Below, piece after piece: positions 1 to 7,949 of a stretch of 64,000 nt of DNA (position 1 is its first letter; each line of letters begins with the position of its first letter). The DNA comes from Kitasatospora sp. NBC_01250 (lineage in GTDB: Bacteria; Actinomycetota; Actinomycetes; Streptomycetales; Streptomycetaceae): the NCBI RefSeq assembly GCF_036226465.1, contig NZ_CP108476.1:2790001-2854000 (forward strand). The letters run 5' to 3'. Made by a program: the position numbers and the translations under genes. The notes under the pieces were generated by a model. It made no database searches, was not told where the DNA came from, and saw only the letters and a list, made by a program, of their open reading frames with translations.

Positions 1-1
1 C

Positions 2-640
2 TTCGAGCCCCGCGAGCTCCTCGACGGCGCCCTCGCCCAGAAGGCCCGCTTCGCCCCGGGCGCGCGCTGGGAGTACAGCAACACCAACTACATTGTCGCC
101 GGACTCCTGATCCAGAAGGTCACCGGGCGGCCCGTCGGCGAGGAGATCACCAAGCGCGTCATCGACCGCATCGGCCTGCGCCACACCTACTTCCCCACCC
201 CGGGGGACATGACCATCCACGAGGCCCACCCCGAGGGGTACAACCAGGACGCCGACGGCTCGCTCCACGACTACACCGAGATGGACCCCTCGATGGCCTG
301 GGCGGCGGGGGCGATCGTCTCCACCAACAGCGACCTCAACTCGTTCTTCACCGCGCTCCTCGGCGGCCGGCTCCTGCCCGCGGCGCAGCTCGCCGAGATG
401 CGCACCACCGTCCCCGCCGAGCTCCTGGGCCCGGGCGTCCGCTACGGGCTGGGCCTGCAGAGCAAGCCGCTCTCCTGCGGCGGCCTCCTCTGGGGCCATG
501 GCGGGACCATTCCGGGCTACCGCTCCCGCGGCGGGGTCACCGACGACGGCCGTGCCGCCAGCATCACGGTCACCACCATCCCCGGCGACGCCGGCGCGCA
601 GCGCATGGCGGACGCCCTGGACGCGGCCCTCTGCCGCTGA
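2..640 (+). CDS. Serine hydrolase of the beta-lactamase / D-Ala-D-Ala carboxypeptidase fold, C-terminal part
   Basis: The gene runs in from the left edge, so the N-terminus and the catalytic SxxK motif are missing. The visible part reads in frame from base 2 and carries the Tyr-x-Asn motif (YSN, followed by TNY) typical of class C beta-lactamase-like enzymes. Near the end is a GHGG box, the HxG/KTG-equivalent third motif. Family members hydrolyse or transpeptidate D-Ala peptides or related amides, usually outside the membrane; the substrate cannot be told. The gene ends 99 bp before the stop of a convergent response-regulator gene. Confidence 0.85.
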   Translation, partial: FEPRELLDGALAQKARFAPGARWEYSNTNYIVAGLLIQKVTGRPVGEEITKRVIDRIGLRHTYFPTPGDMTIHEAHPEGYNQDADGSLHDYTEMDPSMAWAAGAIVSTNSDLNSFFTALLGGRLLPAAQLAEMRTTVPAELLGPGVRYGLGLQSKPLSCGGLLWGHGGTIPGYRSRGGVTDDGRAASITVTTIPGDAGAQRMADALDAALCR

Positions 641-738
641 CCCGCCCCGGCGCGTTCGGGGTGCCGGGCACCGGGCGGACGGCCCCGCGGCTTCCGTGAT
701 CGGGGGCCGCGGTGCCGTCCGCGAAGTACTGCTGCGCT

Positions 739-1440
739 TCAGCCCGCCGGGTTCGCGCTCCGGGGCTCCACCAGGCCGGTCTCGTAGGCCGCGATCACCG
801 CCTGGGCGCGGTCGCGGACGCTCAGCTTGGCGAAGATGCTGGTGATGTAGTTCTTGACCGTGGAGACGCTGATGCCCATCGCCGCAGCGATCTCGGCGTT
901 GTCGAGGCCGGTGGCCAGCAGGCGCCACACCTCGACCTCACGGGGCGTCAGTTCACCCAGGTCGGACACCAGCACCGGCGACGGCGACTGCGGCAGGCGG
1001 GGTGTGGTGACGTAAGCGGAGATCAACCGGGTGAGCAGGCGCGGCGCCACCGCCGCCTCCCCGGTGTGCACGGTCCGCACGGCCGCCGAGAGCTCCTCCG
1101 GGGAGACGTCCTTGGGCAGGAACCCGGAGGCGCCGGCGCGCAGGGCGGCCACCACGTACTCGTCCATGTCGAAGGTGCTCAGCGCCAGGACCCGGCACGC
1201 GGGCAGCTCCCGCACGATCCGCTCGGTCGCCTGGACCCCGTCGAGAACCGGCATCCGGATGTCCATCACCACGACGTCCGGCCGGTGCCGGTGCGCGAGG
1301 TCGACCGCCCGCTGCCCGTCGTCCGCCTCGGCCACCACCTCGAACGCCGGGTCCGGTGCCAGGATCAGGGCCAGGCCCCGCCGCACCAGCGGCTGGTCGT
1401 CCGCGATCAGCACCCTGATCCGCTCCTGGGCACCCGTCAT
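739..1440 (-). CDS. NarL/LuxR-family two-component response regulator
   Basis: This is a 233-residue cytoplasmic transcription factor. An N-terminal receiver domain shows the acidic pair after LIAD (residues 14-15), a phospho-acceptor Asp at about residue 60 (VVVMD), the conserved Thr of the LST segment and the Lys of FLPKD. A C-terminal LuxR helix-turn-helix follows (LTPREVEVWRLLATG, then SVSTVKNYITSIF). The start codon overlaps the stop of the kinase gene upstream by 4 bp (ATGA), so the two are translationally coupled and form a kinase-regulator pair. Whether it controls the MMPL exporter divergent to this operon is an inference from position. Confidence 0.95.
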   Translation of the reverse strand: MTGAQERIRVLIADDQPLVRRGLALILAPDPAFEVVAEADDGQRAVDLAHRHRPDVVVMDIRMPVLDGVQATERIVRELPACRVLALSTFDMDEYVVAALRAGASGFLPKDVSPEELSAAVRTVHTGEAAVAPRLLTRLISAYVTTPRLPQSPSPVLVSDLGELTPREVEVWRLLATGLDNAEIAAAMGISVSTVKNYITSIFAKLSVRDRAQAVIAAYETGLVEPRSANPAG

Positions 1441-2672
1441 CCGAGCCGTTCCTCTCCGTCGCCCGGCGCCACCGGCAGGTCGGCCACAACCCGGAAGCCA
1501 CCCCCGTCGACGGCGCCGGCCACCATGCTGCCGCCCTGCAGCGCGACGCGTTCGCGCATGCCGATCAGACCGTACCCGGCGCGGCCCGCCCTCGGTCCGG
1601 CCGCACCGCCCGCCCCCGCCACGGCTCCCACCAGGGTGTCGGCCGGCGCGGCGGCGCCGTTGTCGGACACCTCGACGGTGACCCGGTCCGGGTGGTACGT
1701 CAGCCGGACCCGCGCCTCGGCCCGGCCGGCATGCTTGCGGGTGTTGGTGAGGGACTCCTGAACGATCCGGAACACCGCCAGGCCGGTGCTCGGCGGCAGC
1801 GGACGCTCCTCCCCCAGGACGGCGAACTCCGTGGGCAGACCGGCCCTGCGGGACTCCTCGACGAGCTCTCCGAGGTGCCCGACACCGGGCTGCGGCGCGG
1901 ACGGCGCCCGGTCCGCCTCCCCCGGCGCGTCGCCCTCCCGCAGCACGTCGAGCAGTTGGCGCATCTCGCGCAGCGCCATCCGCCCGGAGCCCTCCAGCGT
2001 GACCAGGGCGTCGCGCACCACCTCGGTGTCACGCCCGAGGTTCGCCCTGGCGCCGCCGGCCATCAGCTGCATGGTGGTGATGTGGTGGGCCACGATGTCG
2101 TGCAACTCCCGTGCGATGCGGCGCCGTTCCTGCGCCACCGCACGGTCGGCCAGCAGCCTGCGCCTGACCTCCACCTCCTGCTGCCAACGCTTCAGCACCA
2201 CGGCCGCGACGATGACCAGCGCCGCGGCGAGCACGTTGGCCGCCACCTCCACCACCGGCGGGGGCAGCGGATGCCCCCGACCCAGCAGTGGCACGGCGGC
2301 CGCCACCAGGGCGGCCGGCGCCGCCACCGCGATGCCGCGGGAGCGGGCCACGGCGAACAGCGCGACGCACAGCGTGCAGTTGAAGTGGTGCGGCACCGGC
2401 CCGCTCAGGTTCAGTGCCACGCCGAGGACCAGCACGACCGCCAGTGACGCCAGCGGATAGCGGCGCCTGGTGAGCAGCGGCATGGCCGCCAGCACGAGCA
2501 GGACCAGGGCGGTCAGGGCGATCGGCTGGCTTCCGTCGGGACCGCCGAGCGTGTAGCCGATGAGGTCCAGGGCGGCCGCCCCGACGGCCAGCAGCGCGTC
2601 ACTGGCCGTCCAGGGCAGGCCGTCGGCTCTCGGCGACGGCGGCAGCGGCAGCGGCCGGTGGTGCGTCGACAT
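1437..2672 (-). CDS. Two-component sensor histidine kinase (HisKA_3 type)
   Basis: This 411-residue membrane kinase is the partner of the overlapping response regulator. The N-terminal 150 or so residues hold several hydrophobic segments (for example LAVGAAALDLIGYTLGG and ALTALVLLVLAAMPLL), with no large extracellular sensor domain. The dimerisation/phosphoacceptor helix carries ELHDIVAHH with the phospho-His at about residue 191. A C-terminal ATP-binding domain follows, with the Asn-box region (SLTNTRKHA), DNG and the GYGLIGMRERV G-box. This is the NarX/DesK-like class common in Streptomyces. The signal is unknown; a 281-bp gap separates it from the divergent exporter. Confidence 0.93.
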   Translation of the reverse strand: MSTHHRPLPLPPSPRADGLPWTASDALLAVGAAALDLIGYTLGGPDGSQPIALTALVLLVLAAMPLLTRRRYPLASLAVVLVLGVALNLSGPVPHHFNCTLCVALFAVARSRGIAVAAPAALVAAAVPLLGRGHPLPPPVVEVAANVLAAALVIVAAVVLKRWQQEVEVRRRLLADRAVAQERRRIARELHDIVAHHITTMQLMAGGARANLGRDTEVVRDALVTLEGSGRMALREMRQLLDVLREGDAPGEADRAPSAPQPGVGHLGELVEESRRAGLPTEFAVLGEERPLPPSTGLAVFRIVQESLTNTRKHAGRAEARVRLTYHPDRVTVEVSDNGAAAPADTLVGAVAGAGGAAGPRAGRAGYGLIGMRERVALQGGSMVAGAVDGGGFRVVADLPVAPGDGEERLG

Positions 2673-2953
2673 GCTGGTGGTGGTCCTTTCTGCGGCCGGT
2701 CGGCACCGGCCTTCGCCCGCGATCCTCGGGGGGGGGAATGTTCTCGCGGTCCATTCTCGCAGCGGCTCCCAGCCCCGGGCAGGCGCCCCGGACCGATCCC
2801 CGACCAGGCCCCTGGTCCTGGTCAGGGCCGTGCACCGGGCTCAGGTCCTGACGGCGTTCTCCTCCCGCGCACGGACGAGAGCGCCCGGTACGCCGTGATG
2901 GTCTGAAGACGTGCCGGAACTCGCCGGCTGACGCACCACAGCCGGAGGACATC

Positions 2954-5203
2954 GTGATCCGCGCCCTGACCGGATTCTCCACCAGGAATCCGTGGAAGGT
3001 GATCGCCGTCTGGGCGGTCCTGGGAATGCTCCTGACCGTCCTGGGCCAGACCCTGATCTACCGGGTGACCCAGACCCAGACGGCCGACTTCCTGCCGAAG
3101 AGCTACGACTCGGCCGCTGCCATGCAGATCGCCCACGACCGCTTCGGAACGAAGCCGGACGCCAACCCGGTGACCATCCTGGTCGCGCGGACCGAGGGCC
3201 GGGCCCTGACTCCCGCGGACAAGGCGCAGATCGACGCCGGGGCGCAGCGGCTGAGCCGCCTCAAGGTCACCATGCCCAGGACCAAGGACGCGGCGCCCCT
3301 CCAGCAGGACTACTCGCAGATCCCCCAGGTCGGTCCGGCCATGACGGCACCTGACGGAACCTTCGAGCTGCTCTCCGCCAACCTCACCGGAAACTCCGCT
3401 GACCCTGGCCTGGCGAGCACCTTCCGGGCGTTCCGGGACAACGCCCGGGCGGAGTTCGCCGCCCAGGGCCTGCGAACCGGCTTCACCGGCGCACTCGCCG
3501 ACCAGGTCGACTCCACCGACGACGGGAAGACCCTCAAGACCGTCGCCGGCGCCTGCGCCTTCGCCCTGATCGTGCTGCTCCACATCCTCGTGTTCCGCAG
3601 CGTGCTGGCCGCCCTGCTGCCGCTGATCTCGGTGACCCTGATCAGCGGCGCGGCCAGCGGCGCGGTCGTGGGCACCGCACTGCTCACCGGCATCAAGATC
3701 GACCCCTCCGTACCGGACCTGATCGCCGTGGTGCTCCTGGGCATCGGCATCGACTACTTCCTCTTCCTGATGTTCCGCTTCCGCGAGCAGCTGCGGGCCC
3801 ACCCCGATCGCCACCACCGCGCCACCGCCGCCGCGGTCAGCCAGAAGGTCGGCACCGCGATCACCTCGGCCGCGCTGACCATCGTCGCCGCCTTCGCCAC
3901 CCTCGGGGTCGCCAGCTTCGGCCAGTTCCGGGTGCTCGGCCCGGCCATCGCGGTCTCCGTCCTGGTCATGCTGCTGGCCAGCCTCACCCTGATGCCCGCC
4001 GTGCTCGCAGCCTGCGGACGCAAGCTCTTCTGGCCCTCCCGCGCCCTCGAGGCCGAACCCCGCGAGGGCGCCGCGGCCCGGTTCGGCGACCTGGTGACCC
4101 GCCGACCGCTGACCATGGTCCTCGCCTCGCTCGCCCTGCTGGCCGCCCTGGCCGGCGGGCTGGCCGGGATCAAGATGGACTACGGCCTGGGCGGCGGCCC
4201 CCGCACCGCGTCCCAGAGCACCGCCCTCGAGATCTCCCGCGCCCTGCCCGCCGGCGTGGCCGACCCGACCAGCGTCTACGTCGAAACCAAGAACGCCGGC
4301 CCGCTCTCCCCCGGCACGCTCGACGGCCTGACCCAGCACCTCACCCGGGTCGCCGGCGTCGGCCAGGTGGCCGAGCCGGTCCTGAGCGAGGACCGGCAGG
4401 CCGCGCGGATCGACCTGTTCCTCACCGCGGACCCGCAGTCGAAGCAGGCCCGTGACCTGGTCTCCGGCCCGATCCGCGCAACCGTCGCCCAGAGCACACC
4501 CGCCGACCTGACCGCGCACGTCGGCGGCACCCCGGCGGTCTTCGCCGACGTCTCCACCGCCGTCGACCACGACCTCCGGCTGGTCTTCCCGGTCGCGGCG
4601 GTACTGATCGGCGTGATCCTGCTCCTGCTGCTGCGCAGCCTGCTGGCACCGGTGATCCTGATGCTCTCCGTCGGCCTCGGCTTCGCGGCCACCCTCGGCG
4701 CGGCCGCCCTGCTGTTCCAGCACGCGATGGACAAGCCGGGCGTCAACTTCACGCTGCCGCTGGTCCTGTTCCTGTTCGTGGTCGCGCTCGGCACCGACTA
4801 CAACATCCTGATCAGCGACCGCATCCGGGAGGAGATGGAACACCCCGGGCCGCCCCGGGCCGCGGTCGCACGCGCCCTGCGGCACACCGCCCCGGCCATC
4901 GCGACGGCGGGCCTCGTCCTGGCCGGCTCCTTCGGCAGCCTCGCGGTGACCCCGCAACCCTCCACCCAGCAGATCGGCTTCGCCACCGCGCTCGGCATCC
5001 TGCTCTCCGCGTTCCTGCTGTCCATCGTGCTGGTGCCCGCCCTGGCCGCGATCCTCGGCCGCAGCCTGTGGTGGCCCCTGCGCCCCGGACGCACGACCGC
5101 CCGACCCGCCAGCCGGCACCGCACGGACGCACCGCACTCGCCGCATTCGGCGCCCCTGTCCCAGTGGCCCGCGCCGCAGCACCAGGACACCTACTACCCC
5201 TAG
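2954..5203 (+). CDS. MMPL-family (RND superfamily) membrane transporter
   Basis: This is a 749-residue inner-membrane transporter. The GTG start is supported by a GGAGG ribosome site 6 nt upstream. The layout is that of MmpL proteins: a first transmembrane helix at about residue 15-35, a soluble loop (about 40-190), a block of about five helices, a second soluble loop (about 410-530) and a second helix block. Conserved helix motifs are GIGIDYFLFLMFRFRE in the first half and ALGTDYNILISDRIREE in the second, where acidic/Tyr pairs carry the proton path. Such proteins export lipids, peptides or antibiotics. The last 40 residues are Pro/His-rich and poorly conserved. Control by the divergent two-component system is plausible but not shown. 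Confidence 0.93.
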   Translation: MIRALTGFSTRNPWKVIAVWAVLGMLLTVLGQTLIYRVTQTQTADFLPKSYDSAAAMQIAHDRFGTKPDANPVTILVARTEGRALTPADKAQIDAGAQRLSRLKVTMPRTKDAAPLQQDYSQIPQVGPAMTAPDGTFELLSANLTGNSADPGLASTFRAFRDNARAEFAAQGLRTGFTGALADQVDSTDDGKTLKTVAGACAFALIVLLHILVFRSVLAALLPLISVTLISGAASGAVVGTALLTGIKIDPSVPDLIAVVLLGIGIDYFLFLMFRFREQLRAHPDRHHRATAAAVSQKVGTAITSAALTIVAAFATLGVASFGQFRVLGPAIAVSVLVMLLASLTLMPAVLAACGRKLFWPSRALEAEPREGAAARFGDLVTRRPLTMVLASLALLAALAGGLAGIKMDYGLGGGPRTASQSTALEISRALPAGVADPTSVYVETKNAGPLSPGTLDGLTQHLTRVAGVGQVAEPVLSEDRQAARIDLFLTADPQSKQARDLVSGPIRATVAQSTPADLTAHVGGTPAVFADVSTAVDHDLRLVFPVAAVLIGVILLLLLRSLLAPVILMLSVGLGFAATLGAAALLFQHAMDKPGVNFTLPLVLFLFVVALGTDYNILISDRIREEMEHPGPPRAAVARALRHTAPAIATAGLVLAGSFGSLAVTPQPSTQQIGFATALGILLSAFLLSIVLVPALAAILGRSLWWPLRPGRTTARPASRHRTDAPHSPHSAPLSQWPAPQHQDTYYP

Positions 5204-5302
5204 AAGACAGATGCAGGTCCTGGTGTGGTCCGGGCTGCCGCCGTCAGGCGGTGGCTCGGACTTGCCAGCGGGTGCCGCCGTGATGGAGTCCGAGGTCTGT
5301 CG

Positions 5303-5390
5303 CTGATCAAGGGAGATCAGCAGGTCAGCGCGCATAGTGGTCGTCCCGCGAGCGCAGACCGGGAGTGGAGGGTCCCGCGCGCGACCCTCC
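5303..5390. other. Two short hairpins at the left edge of the accessory island
   Basis: A 6-bp inverted repeat CTGATC/GATCAG with a 6-nt loop lies at 5303-5320. An 8-bp inverted repeat GGAGGGTC/GACCCTCC lies at 5367-5390, just before the integrase fragment. They could be a terminator for the MMPL gene or part of a lost recombination end. No copy of the tRNA-Pro att sequence is present here. Confidence 0.35.
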
Positions 5391-5402
5391 GAGGCGATCA
5401 CC

Positions 5403-5807
5403 ATGCGCTGCTCACCCAACCCCTCAGGCAACCGAGACCGAGGACGCGTCTACCGGCGCTGCGGCTGCCGCGACGACCACCGCCACACCATCCGCCGCGC
5501 CGGCTTCCCCGACGAACTCAACGCACGCATCAACCTGCGGCGCCTCAACGACTCCATGCCCGCCTGCGTGATCATCGACCCGCGCCAGAGCACCGCCGAC
5601 TACCTCACCGCCTGGCTCGCCGAGAAAGAGCTCCACCTCAAGCCCACCACCATCGCCCGCTACCGCGCCTACATCGAACAAGACCTCATCCCCGCCCTCG
5701 GCACCATCCCCCTCGACGACCTCACCCGCCGCCACCTCAGCACCTTCGTCACCGCCCAACTGCAACACGGCCGCGGCAGAGTCACCGTCCACTCAGAACT
5801 CGCGTGA
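5403..5807 (+). pseudogene. Truncated tyrosine integrase, N-terminal part only
   Basis: The reading frame from ATG 5403 encodes a basic, Cys-containing N-terminus (VYRRCGCRD) and a SAM-like core-binding domain (TADYLTAWLAEKELHLKPTTIARYRAYIEQD, given here as scattered motif text for residues about 60-90). This is characteristic of Streptomyces phage/ICE integrases. It stops at TGA 5805-5807 before any catalytic residue; the whole recombinase domain is missing. The last codons run directly into an unrelated nuclease fragment, so the gene was cut by deletion or recombination. It is not a copy of the two full integrases further right. Confidence 0.75.
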
Positions 5808-6138
5808 CGACGGCTTGGCCGCCGTCGCGGTCAAGAGCGACCCGGTGGGTGTCACTGTTCTCGCGGTGCAGGCCAAGCGAACGAAGAACGTCGTCAGCCC
5901 CGAAACCGTCCGCGCCCTGTACGCCACCGACGACGACACGGACGCCGTGCGCGGTGTCCTCGTCACCACGTCCTGGTTCGGCAAGGCGAGCTACGACTGG
6001 GTGCAGCGCAACGGCCGGAAGCTGGACCTCATCGACGGCTGGAACCTCAAGGCGCTCCTGCTGGGACACCTTGGCCTCGACGTCCTGAGCGGCCTGCCCA
6101 AGGCCCCCCAGGGCTGGCAGCCGACCGACATCACCTGA
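5806..6138 (+). pseudogene. Mrr-type restriction endonuclease remnant, C-terminal part
   Basis: The open frame has no convincing start and begins within a domain: DDGLAAVAVKSDP, then LAVQAKRTKNVV with a Q-x-K of the PD-(D/E)xK nuclease core. GVLVTTSWFG and a terminal LKALLLGHLGLDVL segment follow. This pattern is familiar from the C-terminal half of Mrr-like type IV restriction enzymes of actinomycetes. The N-terminal half is absent and is replaced by an integrase fragment in another frame. Only a TTG at 5815 could start it, giving 107 residues. I treat it as non-functional. Confidence 0.7.
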
Positions 6139-6366
6139 CGCGGCGGGACCTCGTACCACAGCTGTAGGTCGCCTGCGGGCCCGCCCCGACCGGGATGGCA
6201 CTGGCACCGGTCGAGGAGGCGAGCACGCAGCTCGCAGGTCGCGGCGCCTGATCCCCGGATCCCCGGCGACTTCTCTCGACGAGCTCTCCAACCCGTGGCG
6301 TTTTCGTGAGTGAGGCTTGGTGGTAAACATCACCTGCGCTTGGTCGGCATCACGCATGGGGTGGGG

Positions 6367-7479
6367 ATGGAAGAGCTGTCAATCAGTCCGCCGAGGCGGC
6401 ACGCGAGCAACGTATCGGTGTCGCAGTACGCCGTGCCCGCTCAGGCATTGCCGCCAAACCAGTTCGACACTCGCACCCCGCTTCAGCAGGTCTGGTACTG
6501 GTCTCCCGATCAGTGGGAGCAGTTCACCTACGAATGGGTCCGCATGCGCGCGGTGGAGGAGGGCTACCTCGGCGCCGAGATCATCGGTGGCGGCAACGAC
6601 CGAGGGGCCGATGTCGTTGCCTTCTTCAGCGACCAGAAGCTCAACGGCGAGTGGCACTGCTACCAGTGCAAGCACTACTCCGAGGAGTTGGCACTGACTG
6701 ACGCCCTACCCGAAATGATCAAGCCGTTCGCTGCCGCGGTCGAGACGACCAGGACTCTGCCCACGCGGTACACCTTCGTCGCCCCGAGGATCCACCCGAG
6801 GTTGAAGGACCTCGTCCTCACTCCTGACGAACTGAAGGCACGGTTCTTGGCCCACCTGGATCGCCGCCAGGTAGCCGTGAAACTGTCGGCGGAGACTCTC
6901 GAACGCGTCAAGCAACTAGCCTCCGCCACCGACTTCTCGATGTTCTGGACGGTCAACCTGGACGACGTGTTGGAGGTCTACAGCAAGTCCCCGCTCTTCG
7001 CTTCCCGGTTCAACCTCCCGCCCTCCGGCAGGCCTGCCAGACCTTCAGTGCCGCCAGAGCCATCCAAGGACGAGGCCCGCTTCCTGGAGCAACTTGTCGA
7101 TGTGTACCAGGAGAGGTTCGGTGCGCACATCGCCAGCGTGGACGCCGCCTTCAGCCATTCCGATACCGGTGGGCACCTGAGGCGGCAGCGGGAAGCCTTC
7201 TACGCGGCCGAGACGCTCCGCATGCGCACACGCGACAGCGTTCCCGGCGACGCGTACGCGGAACTCCAGAGCGACGTGCTGGACAACCTCGTGGAGGTGG
7301 CAGAGAGGACTTTCGACTCCGGCTGGGAACGGTTGCATGAGGTCATCCAAGCCTCCGGGCAACTCCAGGTGGTTGGTTCGGTGATCGCGTCCCACTTCAA
7401 GAACCTTGAACGCAAGGGCATGTGCCATCAGTTCGCCAACGACAACAAGCTCATGTGGTGTCCGGGGGATAACCGGTGA
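6367..7479 (+). CDS. ABC-3C system effector with Mrr/PD-(D/E)xK-like nuclease domain and ABC-3C C-terminal domain
   Basis: First gene of a three-gene operon. Residues about 35-190 look like a restriction-endonuclease fold: WEQFTYEWV helix, GGGNDRGADVVAFF with candidate catalytic Asp82, and WHCYQCKHY with Q100-x-K102, a Q-for-E variant of the ExK motif. Residues about 235-370 are helical and match the C-terminal domain of ABC-three-component effectors (FLEQLVDVYQERF, LDNLVEVAERTFDSGWERL). The known model for ABC-3C systems is a conflict module in which the ATPase, through the middle component, licenses an effector nuclease. The start is uncertain: ATG 6367 (370 aa) has a GGGG run before it, while an in-frame GTG lies at 6310 (389 aa). 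The stop overlaps the next gene as GTGA. Confidence 0.75.
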   Translation: MEELSISPPRRHASNVSVSQYAVPAQALPPNQFDTRTPLQQVWYWSPDQWEQFTYEWVRMRAVEEGYLGAEIIGGGNDRGADVVAFFSDQKLNGEWHCYQCKHYSEELALTDALPEMIKPFAAAVETTRTLPTRYTFVAPRIHPRLKDLVLTPDELKARFLAHLDRRQVAVKLSAETLERVKQLASATDFSMFWTVNLDDVLEVYSKSPLFASRFNLPPSGRPARPSVPPEPSKDEARFLEQLVDVYQERFGAHIASVDAAFSHSDTGGHLRRQREAFYAAETLRMRTRDSVPGDAYAELQSDVLDNLVEVAERTFDSGWERLHEVIQASGQLQVVGSVIASHFKNLERKGMCHQFANDNKLMWCPGDNR

Positions 7480-7949
7480 ATCCCCTCAACAGCCCGGTGG
7501 AGCTGGGCATGCGTGCGCTGGTGCTGCTGGCCCAGGCGAGTCCGGAGGCGCTGGACATCGCCTCGCTCGTCGTGCTTGACCACGCCGTACTGCATAGTGA
7601 GGAGTTCGACGGCCCTCCCAGCCTCCTCCCTGAACTCCCCGCCCAACCGGGGGAACTCGGCAGGAAACGTCAACTCCTGCATGAGGGGCTCGCCGTCCTC
7701 ATGCGTGCAGGCCTTGCCTCGATCGACGCGACTACCGACGGGCTGGTCTACCGGGCCACCGATCGTGGCTCCAGCTTCGTCGGGATCCTTGAAGCACCGT
7801 ACGTAGGCCAGTTGCGGGAGCGCGCCACCTGGGCAGTCGAGCAGTTCGCACCCCACGCCGATCCTCGCGAGTCCATGCACGGCTTCACAACCCAGTGGCA
7901 CGAGCGATTCACTGGCACCGCCCAACCTCTGGGGGAGCACGATGCGTAA
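7476..7949 (+). CDS. ABC-3C system middle component
   Basis: A 157-residue protein starting at GTG 7476 inside the stop of the effector (GTGA overlap), so translation is coupled. It opens with NPLNSPVELGMRALVLLAQA and continues with DIASLVVLDHAVLHS and PYVGQLRERATWAVEQF. This is the recognisable helical pattern of ABC-3C middle components, which bridge the ATPase and the effector. It has no catalytic motif of its own. The stop overlaps the start of the ATPase gene by 8 nt, giving a tight three-gene transcript. Confidence 0.75.
   Translation: MNPLNSPVELGMRALVLLAQASPEALDIASLVVLDHAVLHSEEFDGPPSLLPELPAQPGELGRKRQLLHEGLAVLMRAGLASIDATTDGLVYRATDRGSSFVGILEAPYVGQLRERATWAVEQFAPHADPRESMHGFTTQWHERFTGTAQPLGEHDA

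Noticed and set aside
5335..5350. TCGTCCCG octamer as a possible left att of element A
   Set aside because: It matches only 8 bases of the tRNA-Pro end and in the wrong orientation. No other copy of the 49-bp att was found left of 12772, so the left end of element A stays undefined.
2822..5431. Long open frame on the minus strand opposite the MMPL gene
   Set aside because: It is Gly/Asp/Glu/Arg repetitive nonsense caused by GC3 bias; the plus strand encodes a clear transporter.
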